From Prunus persica (lineage: Eukaryota; Streptophyta; Magnoliopsida; Rosales; Rosaceae): a stretch of DNA of 64,000 nt. Both the position numbers and the translations under genes were made by a program. The stretch lies in the NCBI RefSeq assembly GCF_000346465.2, contig NC_034016.1, forward strand, positions 19,889,548-19,953,547. Reading direction: 5' to 3'. Of the stretch, positions 34,917-47,126 are shown piece by piece. Every line of letters begins with the position of its first letter. The first letter of the stretch is position 1. The notes below the pieces were generated by a model. It was not told where the DNA came from. It ran no database searches and was given only the letters and a program-made list of their open reading frames with translations.

Positions 34917-37667
34917 ATGATGGCAAGTGTAGAAGAGAAAGGCTCTGCAGATGGAAGAGAAGATCACACACAAGATGGAACTGTGGATCTGAAAGGTAGA
35001 CCAATTTTACGATCAAAGACTGGGAGATGGAGAGCTTGTTCCTTCATTGTAGGTATGTAATGAACTCCCTGGTTTTTGTTCTTCAAATATTGTAAGGGCC
35101 CCTTAGCTGGGAGCAGAACTTACATATCCCGGAAGTATACATCTGTTTGTAAGTTTATTTCTCTTTTCACGTGACTTGTCGCGTAAAGGAGATACTAGAT
35201 TGAGCATGTGTTAAAAAGTACAAGTCTCGTGGTCAAAACAATCCTCCGTCTCAGTATGACGAATCAATATGTATGAATTTTTTGTTGCTGTTGGGTGTGT
35301 TTGATTAATTTGTAGGGTATGAAGTGTTTGAGAGGATGGCATACTATGGAATTGTATCAAACTTGGTGATTTATTTGACAACGAAGCTCCATGAAGGCAC
35401 TGTAACCTCTGCCAACAACGTTACCAACTGGGTTGGGACTGTGTGGATGACACCTCTGTTGGGAGCTTATATTGCAGATGCTCATCTCGGCCGCTACTGG
35501 ACGTTTGTTATTGCTTCTGCCATATATCTTGCGGTACGAATTAACTCAATTCCAAGCACTTAATAAATTATATCCACATGCATATACATAATTTATCATT
35601 TCTCATGATAGAACTTGCATGCCAATATACATGCACAAGTATATATGGATCATTAATTGTTGAACAAACCACAAGCATTATATGTATTTCTCATTCATGG
35701 TGGCCTTTTTGCTATGTTTTTCCAAGACAATGTATTTCTCATTGTATATTTTGGGATATAATTGGTAGTTTGATCACACTTCACAAGCCTCCTCATGCAC
35801 TTGCCTGCCTCTTCAACTTTTCCTATATCCAGTTATCAAATAACTGCTCTCAAGTAGATAAGAGATTAGTTGATCATTAAAATTTTAAATATGAAGCAGA
35901 TTCACAATTTCACCAATATGCCTAATAATTAAGAAAAATGAAGCTGAAAATTTTGGCTTTTGGGCCATTTGGTCCCTATCTGGCTTTAACAATCTATGCA
36001 TTACATAATTTTTTCACTGCATCTATACAAGAAACTCATAATGCTCCTCTTGGTTACCAATTAGGGCATGTCCCTATTAACCCTAGCAGTGTCATTACCT
36101 GCCCTAAGGCCACCATCATGTGGCCATGGAATCAAAAGTGAAGATTGTGACAAAAGAGCCTCACCATTCCAAGTAGGCATATTCTATGGTGCATTGTACA
36201 TAATTGCAATTGGAACAGGAGGGACCAAACCCAACATCTCAACCATGGGAGCGGATCAATTTGATGAGTTTGAGCCCAAGGAGAAGACCCAAAAGCTCTC
36301 CTTTTTCAACTGGTGGATGTTCAGCATTTTCTTTGGGACCCTTTTCTCAAACACATTCTTGATTTACCTACAAGACAATGTGGGCTGGGCTCTTGGCTAT
36401 GGGCTTCCAACACTTGGGCTTGCTCTCTCTATTTTGGTGTTTTTGTTGGGCACTAAATTTTATAGGCACAAATTGCCTTCTGAGAGCCCTTTCAGCAGGA
36501 TAGCTCATGTGATTGTGGCTGCTCTAAGAAAGTGGAGGGTAACAATCCCAGATGACCAAAAAGAGCTTCATGAGCTGAGCTTGGAAGCGTACACAAAGTC
36601 TGGGAAATTCAGAATTGACCACTCCCCTTCATTAAGGTAGATCCAAATGACCCTATATATACCACATTTTTAATAGGATTGTGATGCGGTCTATATAATG
36701 TAGTCAATTAATGCGATATAGATAGTTTTATTTTGATAAGCCTCAATATCGCTAGCATTTGATTACCTGCAGATTTCTTGACAAAGCAGCTGTAAAGAGC
36801 GGGCCAACCTCACCGTGGATGCTATGTCCCGTGACGCAAGTCGAAGAAACCAAGCAAATGATCAAACTGGTTCCGATTCTGGTAGCAACATTTGTGTCAA
36901 GCATGATGTTAGCTCAAGGAGGAACACTGTTCATCAAACAGGGCACAACACTAGATAGAAGCATAGGTCCCAACTTTGAGATCCCTCCAGCATGTCTCTC
37001 AGCATTCATAACAATCTTCATGCTGATAAGCCTTGTAGTCTACGACCGCCTCTTCGTCCCATGGATCCGGCGCTACACGAAGAACCCTAGAGGGATCACA
37101 TTGCTGCAGAGATTAGGCATTGGCCTTGTGTTACATGTCATGATTATGGTCACAGCTTGGTTGGCTGAAAGAAAAAGGCTGAGTGTCGTAAGAGAACATC
37201 AATTGTTTGGGGAAAAAGACACACTTCCTCTCACAATTTTCATTCTTTTTCCTCAGTTTGCTTTGTTGGGGATTGCCGATTCTTTTGTGGAAACAGCCAA
37301 GATAGAGTTGTTCTATGACCAAGCACCCCAAGCCATGAAGAGCCTTGGGACCTCATACTTCACAACCAGCTTGGGAATTGGAAGCTTTCTTAGTAGTTTT
37401 CTTCTCTCAACAGTTTCAAACATCACCAAGCAACATGGCAGGGGTTGGATTTTGGACAACCTAAACATCTCTCATTTCGACTACTACTATTTGTTCTTGG
37501 CTGTCTTGAGCTCTCTCAACCTGCTCTTCTTCCTCTTCGTGGCGAAGTACTTTGTTTACAATGCAGACACGACAGAACCGAAAGGAGACTTTGCCATGGA
37601 AACTTTGGCAAACAAACCTCCGGCTCAAGCTCAAACCGAAGCCTCAAATGCTCTACTTGTAAGCTGA
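34917..37667 (+). CDS. NRT1/PTR family (NPF5-type) transporter, copy 2
   Basis: Four exons, 34917-35052, 35316-35533, 36065-36636, 36773-37667, give 606 residues, or 605 from the second of two adjacent ATGs. Intron positions and phases equal those of copy 1, so the genes are a tandem duplicate pair. ExxER is present (E48 V F E51 R52), as are GTGGTKPNISTMGADQFD, FFNWWMF, FIKQGTTLD and YDQAPQAMKS. It differs mainly in the N-terminal tail, the central loop and an extended Ala/Pro/Gln/Thr C-terminus (KPPAQAQTEASNALLVS) that copy 1 lacks. Introns 1 and 2 are longer than in copy 1, intron 3 shorter. Role as for copy 1; sub-functional divergence is possible but not shown. Confidence 0.93.
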
Positions 37668-38442
37668 TAAAATGTTTACTGTGTTTGCACAAAGGAAGAC
37701 CAGGTTTGAAACCTAAACAGGCTTCATTCTGTTGGAAGAACAACAATCATTAACGAAATTAAACAAAGACAGTAAAATAAAAGGGTTGTAGTGTCCTTTA
37801 ATTTAATCATAGAGCCCAAGAGGCCCAAGGCCCAAGGCCCAAGGCCCATCTTTTGATTAATTAAATATATATATATATATATATTAATTAATCATTGGCT
37901 CAATTAATTAGCCATTGATCCAAAGGCCAACCTACAAGCCACCCAATTGGGCCACTTGCATAGCACAATCCAAACTACTCAATTTGTAAGAGTAAGTCTT
38001 ATAAAGACCTTCAAGGAACTCTAGTTTTCCAATGTGGGACTAATTTCAACTCAAGCTTCATTCTTGTGAGTCAAACATTTGCCAAACTTCCAATGGAAGC
38101 AGCCTTCCAATGTATGTACTCATGAACTTTATCAGTTATCCAATTTGAGATTTTTGTTTCCCTCTTCTGGTGTTGTTTCACTCTCCATTGACTCTCTATT
38201 ATTCCCAAACTACCCTTATCTCGACTCCTTCCACTTTCCTCTTTTCCTTTCTCCTTACCCAACCTAACCCTAATAATTTTTTTTTTATGTATATAAAAAA
38301 ACAGCTACAATTGCACAACCGGTCAAGTTCTTGATTGAATCACACATCACACGCATATTTATCACTAATAAAAATATAACTACTAACTACTAATTAAAGT
38401 AATTAAAAAAGAGAATTTCATATTACGTTATTTAAAAAACAT
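37668..38442. other. Spacer with short repeats downstream of NPF copy 2
   Basis: 37812-37848 has four GGCCCAA units. 37854-37894 is a perfect AT-rich palindrome (TGATTAATTAA, AT tract, mirror). 38025-38040 (CCAATGTGGGACTA) resembles a word common near plant LTR ends, but no element could be delimited. Confidence 0.6.
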
Positions 38443-39040
38443 AACCTCTCCCGACGAAAATATCTATGCCGACGAAATTTCGTCGGGGGAAACCTAATCC
38501 GGCGAATTTCGTCGGCATAGACCTATGCCGACGAAATTTTGTCGCGAGAGGTTTTTATTTTTATTTTTTATTTATATTAAAATTTTTTTGAAAATTATTA
38601 TTATTTTTTCTTTTCATAATTACATTCATTAGTAATTATGTTCTAACAATTATTTCTCTAGTGAATAATTAGTATTAAATATTTTAATTAACATCATAAG
38701 TGATATTACTTAATAAATAGTATTTAGTTGTTAAAATTTTTGAATTTGATAAAATTCTTAATACCCATATTATACGCGTACGTACGTATTTTTCAATAGT
38801 ACCTCCGTATACGTCTTAAATACTCGGTATAATGAAAGCAAACGAATTTTAATGATTATTTAATTCAAAACAATTAATTACTATTTACCAAGTAATTGAG
38901 TAAAATATTTAAATATTCACTAAAGAAATAATAATTAGAACATAATCACTAATTAAAGTAATTAAAAAAGGGCTAAGGTATACCTAATCACATGTATTGA
39001 ATTGAAGAAGTTGGCCCAAAAGCAAGAGCAAAGAAACAAA

Positions 39041-39074
<34 letters not shown>

Positions 39075-39743
39075 TAAATTTATTTAAAAAAAAAAAAAAA
39101 GGAACACAACCTCTCCCGACGAAATTTCGTCGGCACAAGTGCATAGACCTCTCCCGACGAAAATATCTATGCCGACGAAATTTCGTCGGGGGAAACCTAA
39201 TCCGGCGAATTTCGTCGGCATAGACCTATGCCGACGAAATTTTGTCGCGAGAGGTTTTTATTTTTATTTTTTATTTATATTAAAATTTTTTTGAAAATTA
39301 TTATTATTTTTTCTTTTCATAATTACATTCATTAGTAATTATGTTCTAACAATTATTTCTCTAGTGAATAATTAGTATTAAATATTTTAATTAACATCAT
39401 AAGTGATATTACTTAATAAATAGTATTTAGTTGTTAAAATTTTTGAATTTGATAAAATTCTTAATACCCATATTATACGCGTACGTACGTATTTTTCAAT
39501 AGTACCTCCGTATACGTCTTAAATACTCGGTATAATGAAAGCAAACGAATTTTAATGATTATTTAATTCAAAACAATTAATTACTATTTACCAAGTAATT
39601 GAGTAAAATATTTAAATATTCACTAAAGAAATAATAATTAGAACATAATCACTAATTAAAGTAATTAAAAAAGGGCTAAGGTATACCTAATCACATGTAT
39701 TGAATTGAAGAAGTTGGCCCAAAAGCAAGAGCAAAGAAACAAA

Positions 39744-39774
<31 letters not shown>

Positions 39775-40447
39775 AATTTAAATTTATTTAAAAAAAAAAA
39801 AAAAGGAACACAACCTCTCCCGACGAAATTTCGTCGGCACAAGTGCATAGACCTCTCCCGACGAAAATATCTATGCCGACGAAATTTCGTCGGGGGAAAC
39901 CTAATCCGGCGAATTTCGTCGGCATAGACCTATGCCGACGAAATTTTGTCGCGAGAGGTTTTTATTTTTATTTTTTATTTATATTAAAATTTTTTTGAAA
40001 ATTATTATTATTTTTTCTTTTCATAATTACATTCATTAGTAATTATGTTCTAACAATTATTTCTCTAGTGAATAATTAGTATTAAATATTTTAATTAACA
40101 TCATAAGTGATATTACTTAATAAATAGTATTTAGTTGTTAAAATTTTTGAATTTGATAAAATTCTTAATACCCATATTATACGCGTACGTACGTATTTTT
40201 CAATAGTACCTCCGTATACGTCTTAAATACTCGGTATAATGAAAGCAAACGAATTTTAATGATTATTTAATTCAAAACAATTAATTACTATTTACCAAGT
40301 AATTGAGTAAAATATTTAAATATTCACTAAAGAAATAATAATTAGAACATAATCACTAATTAAAGTAATTAAAAAAGGGCTAAGGTATACCTAATCACAT
40401 GTATTGAATTGAAGAAGTTGGCCCAAAAGCAAGAGCAAAGAAACAAA

Positions 40448-40482
<35 letters not shown>

Positions 40483-40620
40483 TTAAATTTATTTAAAAAA
40501 AAAAAAAAAGGAACACAACCTCTCCCGACGAAATTTCGTCGGCACAAGTGCATAGACCTCTCCCGACGAAAATATCTATGCCGACAAAATTTCGGTATAA
40601 TGAAAGCAAACGTATTGTAC
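38443..40620. repeat. Tandem array of ~704-bp units with CGACGAAATTTCGTCG palindromes
   Basis: The motif CCGACGAAAATATC recurs at 38451, 39154, 39858 and 40563 (spacings about 703-705), with the rest of each unit near identical: three full units and a partial fourth. Main differences are lengths of poly-T/poly-A tracts (about 39040-39100, 39743-39804, 40448-40510). Each unit contains several perfect palindromes (CCGACGAAATTTCGTCGG) in a larger inverted layout (ACCTCTCCCGACGAAA ... TTTTGTCGCGAGAGGT). It also has a second, AT-rich inverted pair (38630-38690 against 38890-38960). The open frames in it are just translated repeat. Palindromic CCGACGAAA/TTTCGTCGG words are reminiscent of subterminal repeats of plant CACTA transposons, but no CACTA termini were seen. 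Confidence 0.85.
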
Positions 40621-41470
40621 ACGTACGCACGTATTTTAATGATTATTTAATTCAAAACAATTAATTACTATTTACCAAGTAATTTACGAGAGGTTTTTTT
40701 TTTCATAATTAAATAATATCTTAGCTTGATTTAATTACATTCATTAGTAATTATAATCTAACAATTATTTCTCTAGTGAATAATTAGTATTAAATATTTT
40801 AATTAACATCATAAGTGATATTACTTAATAAATAGTATTTAGTTGTTAAAAATTTTGAATTTGATAAAATTCTTAAATACTAATTATTCACTAAGTGAAC
40901 AATAATGAAAACATAATTAATAATTAATGTAATTAAAAAAGAGAAATTCATATTATGGTTTTTATAGCGCGGCTGTACTCTTTAAACGTTCTATTTGTAA
41001 TGTATAGTTGCTCGGCTATATTCTTTAAAAATAAATGAATAAATTGGACCTCCTAGGCTCTATGCGGGTCCTTGTAAATAAAATAAATAAATAAATAGTA
41101 TAGTGCTAAGCTATACTGGGGGACAGTACTCTTAAATCTTTTGAAATAAGTAGTATAGCCACGCGGTGATATGCTTTAAATTTAATGGGTTCCTTTAAAA
41201 AAATAATAATTTATTTTCCCCTAATTTTTGTTTATCGATAAGGCTAGTCTTGAGCATTATCCATTACTTAGCTTGATTTAATTACTTTAATTAGTAATTA
41301 TGTTCTAACTATTATTTCTCTAGCGAATAATTAGGATTAAATATTTTAATTTACTTAATAAATAGTAATTAAATTTTTTTATTTTTTTATTTAATAAAAT
41401 ATTTAAATACTAATTCTTCACAAGTAAATAATAATTTAAACATAACTACTAATTAAAGTAAAAATTTATT
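40621..41470. repeat. Decayed relatives of the 704-bp unit
   Basis: 40740-40960 and 41270-41460 repeat the AT-rich part of the unit (TTATTTCTCTAGTGAATAATTAG and TTACTTAATAAATAGTA words) with many changes. Between them, 40965-41210 holds GC-richer words such as TATAGCGCGGCTGTACTC. The tandem array therefore seems to have grown inside an older element. Confidence 0.6.
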
Positions 41471-42148
41471 TTTAAAAATAAATTAGTAAGTCATGTGCCA
41501 TGTGACTCTTTAAACGAAATAATGAATGAAATTTGAAAAAGTTGACGATAAGGGCTAAATTGACTATTTATAAAAGTTAAGATGCTAAATCGATTGAAAA
41601 GTTAGTTTAGGGTGTTTAGTTCGATTAGAGTCATCATTTAGGGGGTAAAATTTCTGATACTATATACCTTTCATGTGTTGAAAAGTAATACGAAAATTAC
41701 TAGCGGCCGTTGGGATTAATTTGATGCATATTGGGGTATTCTTATTTTGAATAATTATTTGCAGAATTTTGGATTGATATTTCAACTTTTATACATTTAA
41801 GATATTACATGTGCCTTTGAAAGGCGGGCTGCCTTAGAACTCATGACTAAAAAATAAAAAAATAAAAAATAAGGGGAGTGGGGAAATAAAACTAAACATG
41901 AACAGACAAAAAGAGTATCAGAAATTTCAAATTTTAATTTGACTTTTGGAAATAAACAAGCTTGAAAACAAAACTAAATATGAACAAGGAAAAAAAATTT
42001 ATATGAAAAACCTAGCCACAAACTGAAATCTAATGTGGGATTCAGTCTGAAAATAAAATCTATATGATCAAATAGCTCCCATTCTTTTTCTTTTGCTAGA
42101 TGGATATTCTTGGCATGAACAGAAAAATCCCTGGCATTGCATGCTTTG
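41471..42148. other. Spacer including the BARD1-like 3' UTR
   Basis: AT-rich, no coding signal. Confidence 0.5.
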
Positions 42149-45100
42149 TCAACAGACAAGAGGCTGTAACTCACATCTAGCAATTGATTCCAAGAGCCAG
42201 GTGTGGCCAACGATTTGGGATCCAATTTTTGCGGCTATATCCTGGGCATCATTTGACCTTTGCCAAAGGATTGAAACTTCTTCCCCCAACTTGCATCCTT
42301 CTTGGGGGTCAAGGTTGTAAACAACTAGCGTCCTTGAAGCTGCCTGTCCAAGAGAACTTTGTTCCAGCGCTTCTTCTGTGCTGTCAAAAACAGTGCCTCC
42401 TGCGGCTATGATCAAATCTTCAAGATCTTCCTGTCTATCCAGTACAAAATCACCAGCAAAATAGAAACTCAAACCATTGAAGAGCTTTGGATCCTGCAAA
42501 GGAAATAATCCAATAACTCAAATCAAAATAGAGGTTTAAGAAGATTTGCATAATTGGTTCTAAAGTTATTGGCAGATATTTCAGTTGGGAGGGCAATTAT
42601 TGGAAAGTAAACTAGAGTTTATGCATTTTCACAAAGTTTTCTTGGAGGAACTTACCTTGTTTAATGCCCGAAGCCTGCCAGTTTTCGGGCCATCATGACA
42701 CCCATAGTTATCAAGACTAACTTCATAAGGTTCTTCATCTACATGATGCATGGCTTCCATGCATGCTTTTACCCCTGCACCCATTTTCTATGTAATTAGA
42801 CATTTAAAATGAATAAAAAGCGCACACCATATGATAAATAACACATTAACTAAAAGACCTGTCAGAAAAATGCACGAAAGATCTTTCAAGCACATCCATA
42901 GAAAATGCAATTGAAGCTTACAGTCAATTTTCAGAATCCATCTTCCAGCCAAAATGGCCATGCAGGTTTTTAAAGTCCGGACATATGCACCATCCTCATC
43001 CACAGCTGCAATTACATGTGTAACCTCTGGTCTCCAGATCTTGGACACAGTTCCACCATTCATCTTGGCAAACTTGATCAAAAGAAGCTGCACCATTCAG
43101 AGAAAACATACAAATTGCTCATACAGCAACCAAGACATTTAGTTTATACAATAGAACATGATCTTCCAGATCACATAAAAAGAAAATTGGCATTGCAGAT
43201 TGATTACTATCGGTAGAATTCACAATTCACCTTATAACATTATTATAAATTTTATCCAAGGATAAGTCTAAATAGATTGCAAAACATAATGTTATCAAAT
43301 TAGTAATTTGACCACAACAGGTCCTTGCAAGGTAAACAAAGAAAGGATCAATATCATTGCAGAGATGAGCTCTACCAAGATTTGAGACACTTGAGATTAC
43401 TTTCCATCATGTCTTAATAACAACATGGAGCCAAGTGGCCAATAACATGAGCAATTCCTTTCAAACTAACCTTCTCTTCAGAAGACAAACCAGAAGGGCA
43501 TAAAATCCATTCTTTTGCTCCATTTGAAGCTACCCAACTGTTGGACAGTGGACATATTCTGCGTGGCAGAAAATTTGATATTCGATTAAACATTGACAAT
43601 GTAACTAAGAAAGAAACATTTTACAAGCCTTTTGTAAGGACTTAGGGTTTATAAGTAAATTAAGCATCTTGAAGAGCTAATAATTAAAAAATAAAAGGGA
43701 CCAAAACATAAGAATTCTGCTTCAACTAATCATCTGGGCATCAAAAGAGCAAAAAGAACGATGTCATACTTGGGAATCTCAGAATTTGACTTCTCACTGG
43801 GAAATTTAACAGAACAATGAGCTGGACAGAGCAGCAGAAAGTTTTCCTGTAAGAAGTCAAAAAACCATTAACTATTATTTAAGGCTTAATGGACTTCGGC
43901 AAAAATGTAAAGATAAAAATAAAATCTTAAGACGATACTAAACAAAAGGACCACAGTTAACACATTGAACATGCTACTCCATAAAAAAGCAAATGATATA
44001 TACCCTGTCCCAACGACATTTAGAAATTCCAATCGCACAGGTAACATGATAGCTTCTCCGGCATGACTTCACAAAGCATCCCAATGCTGCTCCCTTTAGC
44101 CCACATTTGCTGCATTTAAGCTTTGCACCCCTTGCCACTTCTGCTTTCAACTTCTTAACAGATTCACCAACAAAATACACTTGTGGTGCCCTGCAATTTA
44201 AAATCCAAAATATGTTCACTATATATTCATCTTTAGAAATATATACACTTTTGTGTATAACCGAAAGTGTATAGAAGACATTATTATGTTTTCAGAAAAA
44301 GAAAACATACACGTTTTTACACATATTTACTAACTATGGTGGACAAAAAATAATTGACACATTACTGCTTGAACATACCAATCAATGCATATTCTGTGAA
44401 CAGGTATGGCATTTGAAACAGCTGCCTCATCTCCCACTACCAATTTCTCATTAGCATAATGCAGGATTGGCCCTGTAACCTGAAAGATTTCATCAATTCA
44501 ATTGAATTACACTTTACCATGTATACAAAATGGCACTAAGATTAATTAAACCATGTACGAGTAACTAACCTCTGAGATTGTGGAAGACTGGCAAAATGCA
44601 CAAATGGTATTAGAAGATGTCCTGAATCCATGTTCCAGCTCAGAATTAGTAGTTGAAACTGGCTCAAAGTTCAGATTCTTTTGTCTTTTGAGGTCCCTCA
44701 AATGACCATCATTTTCAGTTGCAGAACTATCATGCCTCTTCAGACCTGTTCTACTATCATCAATTTCACTGATAGATTTCCTGACCAAAGAACTTTCTGA
44801 AATCTGAAAAAAGAATCACATAAAAGTAGAGGATATAAATAATCACAATCATAAGACAGTAGTATAACTGTAGAACAAAATAATATATCAATAAAACTAG
44901 CTTTGAAATGAAAAAAATAAAAAAGAGTTCATATACGCGTAGACACTCATGCATCGCACAATTTCTATTCAACCATGGAATTTTCAAATTTCTGTCAAAA
45001 TAAAATATTTATATTAATTCATAGATTTCTCACACATGATTTTATTTCATCGAGCTTGCATGACATGGGTAAGATACCAAAGGTGAATGCTAATTTTGCA

Positions 45101-46381
45101 CTTTTGTAACTTGAAGAAAACAACAAAAGGCATTAGTAAATCAAGAAACTATAAAAATCTTACTTGCTCACGGTGACGATCAGAGCTATCATTATCTGAA
45201 CATTTGGTATCACCAAATGAAGGAGGACTGTCTGGCAATGACTGCGCTACCTGATTCATGTCTCTTTCTATGGTCATACATTCTTCAAGTCCCCCAGCTC
45301 TTATTTGAGAGCTTGGAGGCAAATTGGGATTTCCCACTCCATTAAATCCATCTATTGGCATGACACACTTATCTACTTTGCAATTCGTGTCAATTACATC
45401 TGCAACAGAACGATTCAGACTACATGGAACCCAAACTCGTTCATTAGCACCTGATGAATAGATGGATTGCCCACTGTTTGAATTACCCCCTTGGCCATTG
45501 TCAAATGATTCTTTAGCCATTTTCCCAGCAAAACTGATATTAGGCGAAACTGTCCTAACATCTGCAGCAATTGACACGTACAGCTAAAATATTATCGCCT
45601 GACAAAGCTTTAAAACAAAGAGCAGTGGGTGAGAAGCTCCAAAGTAGTATCTAAATAAGTGTATTTTTACATAAAGGTTGTACCAGAAGAAATGGGCTGC
45701 AACAAGTTGGCACAGAAAGACGCATCCAAGCTTTTGTAGATTGCTACTATGTTTTCCATGAAAGGCGCAGGCCTGAGATCTGCCAGCCCACAAAACCATT
45801 GCATCAGATAGAAAATTAATTAGATAGATTATTTTTAGAGTTTATACAATAATTTTTTCAGCCAAAGAAACTAACTTTTTCACTAAAAGTACCATCTCCC
45901 ATCATAAAACCCTAATTACCTCGATCCGCAACTTGAACTTTACACAAAGGGCACTCTTTTCCAAAATGCGTCGAATTGGGTATGCAGGAACTGCAATTAA
46001 TTCAAAATACAACGTCAAATTAAGAATCTTGAGATACAGAGTAACCGAACAAGGAGATTAGGAAAAGGAAAAAGTTGAAGAAGAAGACGCACTTGCAGAA
46101 AATGTGATTGCATGGAAGCAATGTTGGCTGATGAAGCAAACTCAAGCTGCAGACAACAAGAACAACACGAAAGCAGAAAAACCCATGTCAGATAAACCCT
46201 GTTTGTTTCTCATAAAACCAAAACAAAAAATATCGAAAAAATAAAATAAAAAGAAGATAAATTTAGCAAGCGAAACAAACCAGAGCGAACACTTGAGCTC
46301 AAGACCCAGTTTCTGAAAATGAAGAACCCACGGATTCATCATTGACCTGGTAGAACTGTCACTACACTTAGAATCCGCCAT
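42149..46381 (-). CDS. BARD1: BARD1-like protein (RING, extended PHD, two BRCT)
   Basis: Thirteen minus-strand exons: 46281-46381, 46093-46146, 45920-45990, 45684-45779, 45164-45561, 44570-44803, 44379-44479, 44004-44190, 43770-43846, 43471-43558, 42922-43087, 42656-42774, 42149-42493. All junctions are in phase, giving 678 residues. The N-terminal RING has all eight ligands: C31, C34, C46, H48, C51, C54, C65, C68. A Ser/Asn-rich linker follows. An extended PHD spans exons 6-9 (ICAFC, CSKCGLKGAALGC, SCRRSYHVTCA, LCPAHC). Two BRCT repeats end the protein (ILCPSGLSSEEK..AGRWIL, then LSFYFAGDF..GHTWLLESI). Plant BARD1 partners BRCA1 as an E3 ligase in homologous recombination and, as ROW1, limits WUSCHEL expression. 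Length and N-terminus (NPWVLHFQKLGLELKC) favour BARD1 over the longer BRCA1, which shares this domain order. Confidence 0.88.
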
Positions 46382-47126
46382 TGAAGCTTGGCTCTTGAAA
46401 CCGAACAGATGAAGAGAACAAAGAGTGCATAAAGGTTTCAGCGGTGGAGGAGGAGGGCATGGAGTATTAATAAGGGGGTCTTTTCGCTTGGTGTGTTGGA
46501 GTGTGAGGGACACGTGGACACCGTGATTTGTTCTGCGAAATAAGAAATGGGCGGGTGATTGTTTTGATTAGAACGCTGACGTTCCCACTCGCGCGCATTT
46601 TCCATTTTCGGTTTTAGAGACTCCCGCCTGCGTCTCCCTCTTATTTTTTATTTTCCCTTTCTTGGCTTTTTCATTTGATGGGTTATTTCCAAATTTAAAG
46701 ATTGTGGGTTAATATAATAAAGGCATAAGGCCTTTTACGATTGTATTTTTTATATTAAACTCTCTTCAATTCAAATATAAAAAATTGCAAAAGAAAATTA
46801 CAATTGTTAAAAAGTGATAAAATAAAAAACAAAATGCATGTTCTTCGAGGTTCGTGAAATAATCTCATTGGTGCATTAGTTCTTATTTAATTTTCATATT
46901 TCCTCAGATTTTAAACTGAAGGAGCCATGATCATCATGTCACCTCTTTCATTTTGCTATTGCAGTCTAACAGAGTTTTCCTCAGAATTAAATTCAATCCC
47001 TGTAAAATCCACAGTTTCACCATCTCTATAGACTGTTCATCACAAACTTGGGACGCCAGATGGACTGTCATTCCCCTCCTCAACAGAGACCATCTCCACG
47101 GCCTCACCAATGTTATTTACCGCCAA
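46382..47126. other. Upstream region of BARD1-like gene and 3' flank of EXO84C-like gene
   Basis: The GC-richer promoter stretch at about 46530-46640 contains GCTGACGTTCCC and CTCGCGCGCATTTTCC words. No gene. The rest is AT-rich. Confidence 0.5.

Noticed and set aside
38962..40622. Open frames giving an MHLCRRNFVGRG-type product
   Set aside because: They are translations of the palindromic array and its poly-A/T tracts, repeated with the unit; no family features.
42149..46381. BRCA1 rather than BARD1
   Set aside because: Domain order is shared, but the predicted 678 residues and the NPWVLHFQKLGLELKC start fit BARD1 better; not fully excluded.
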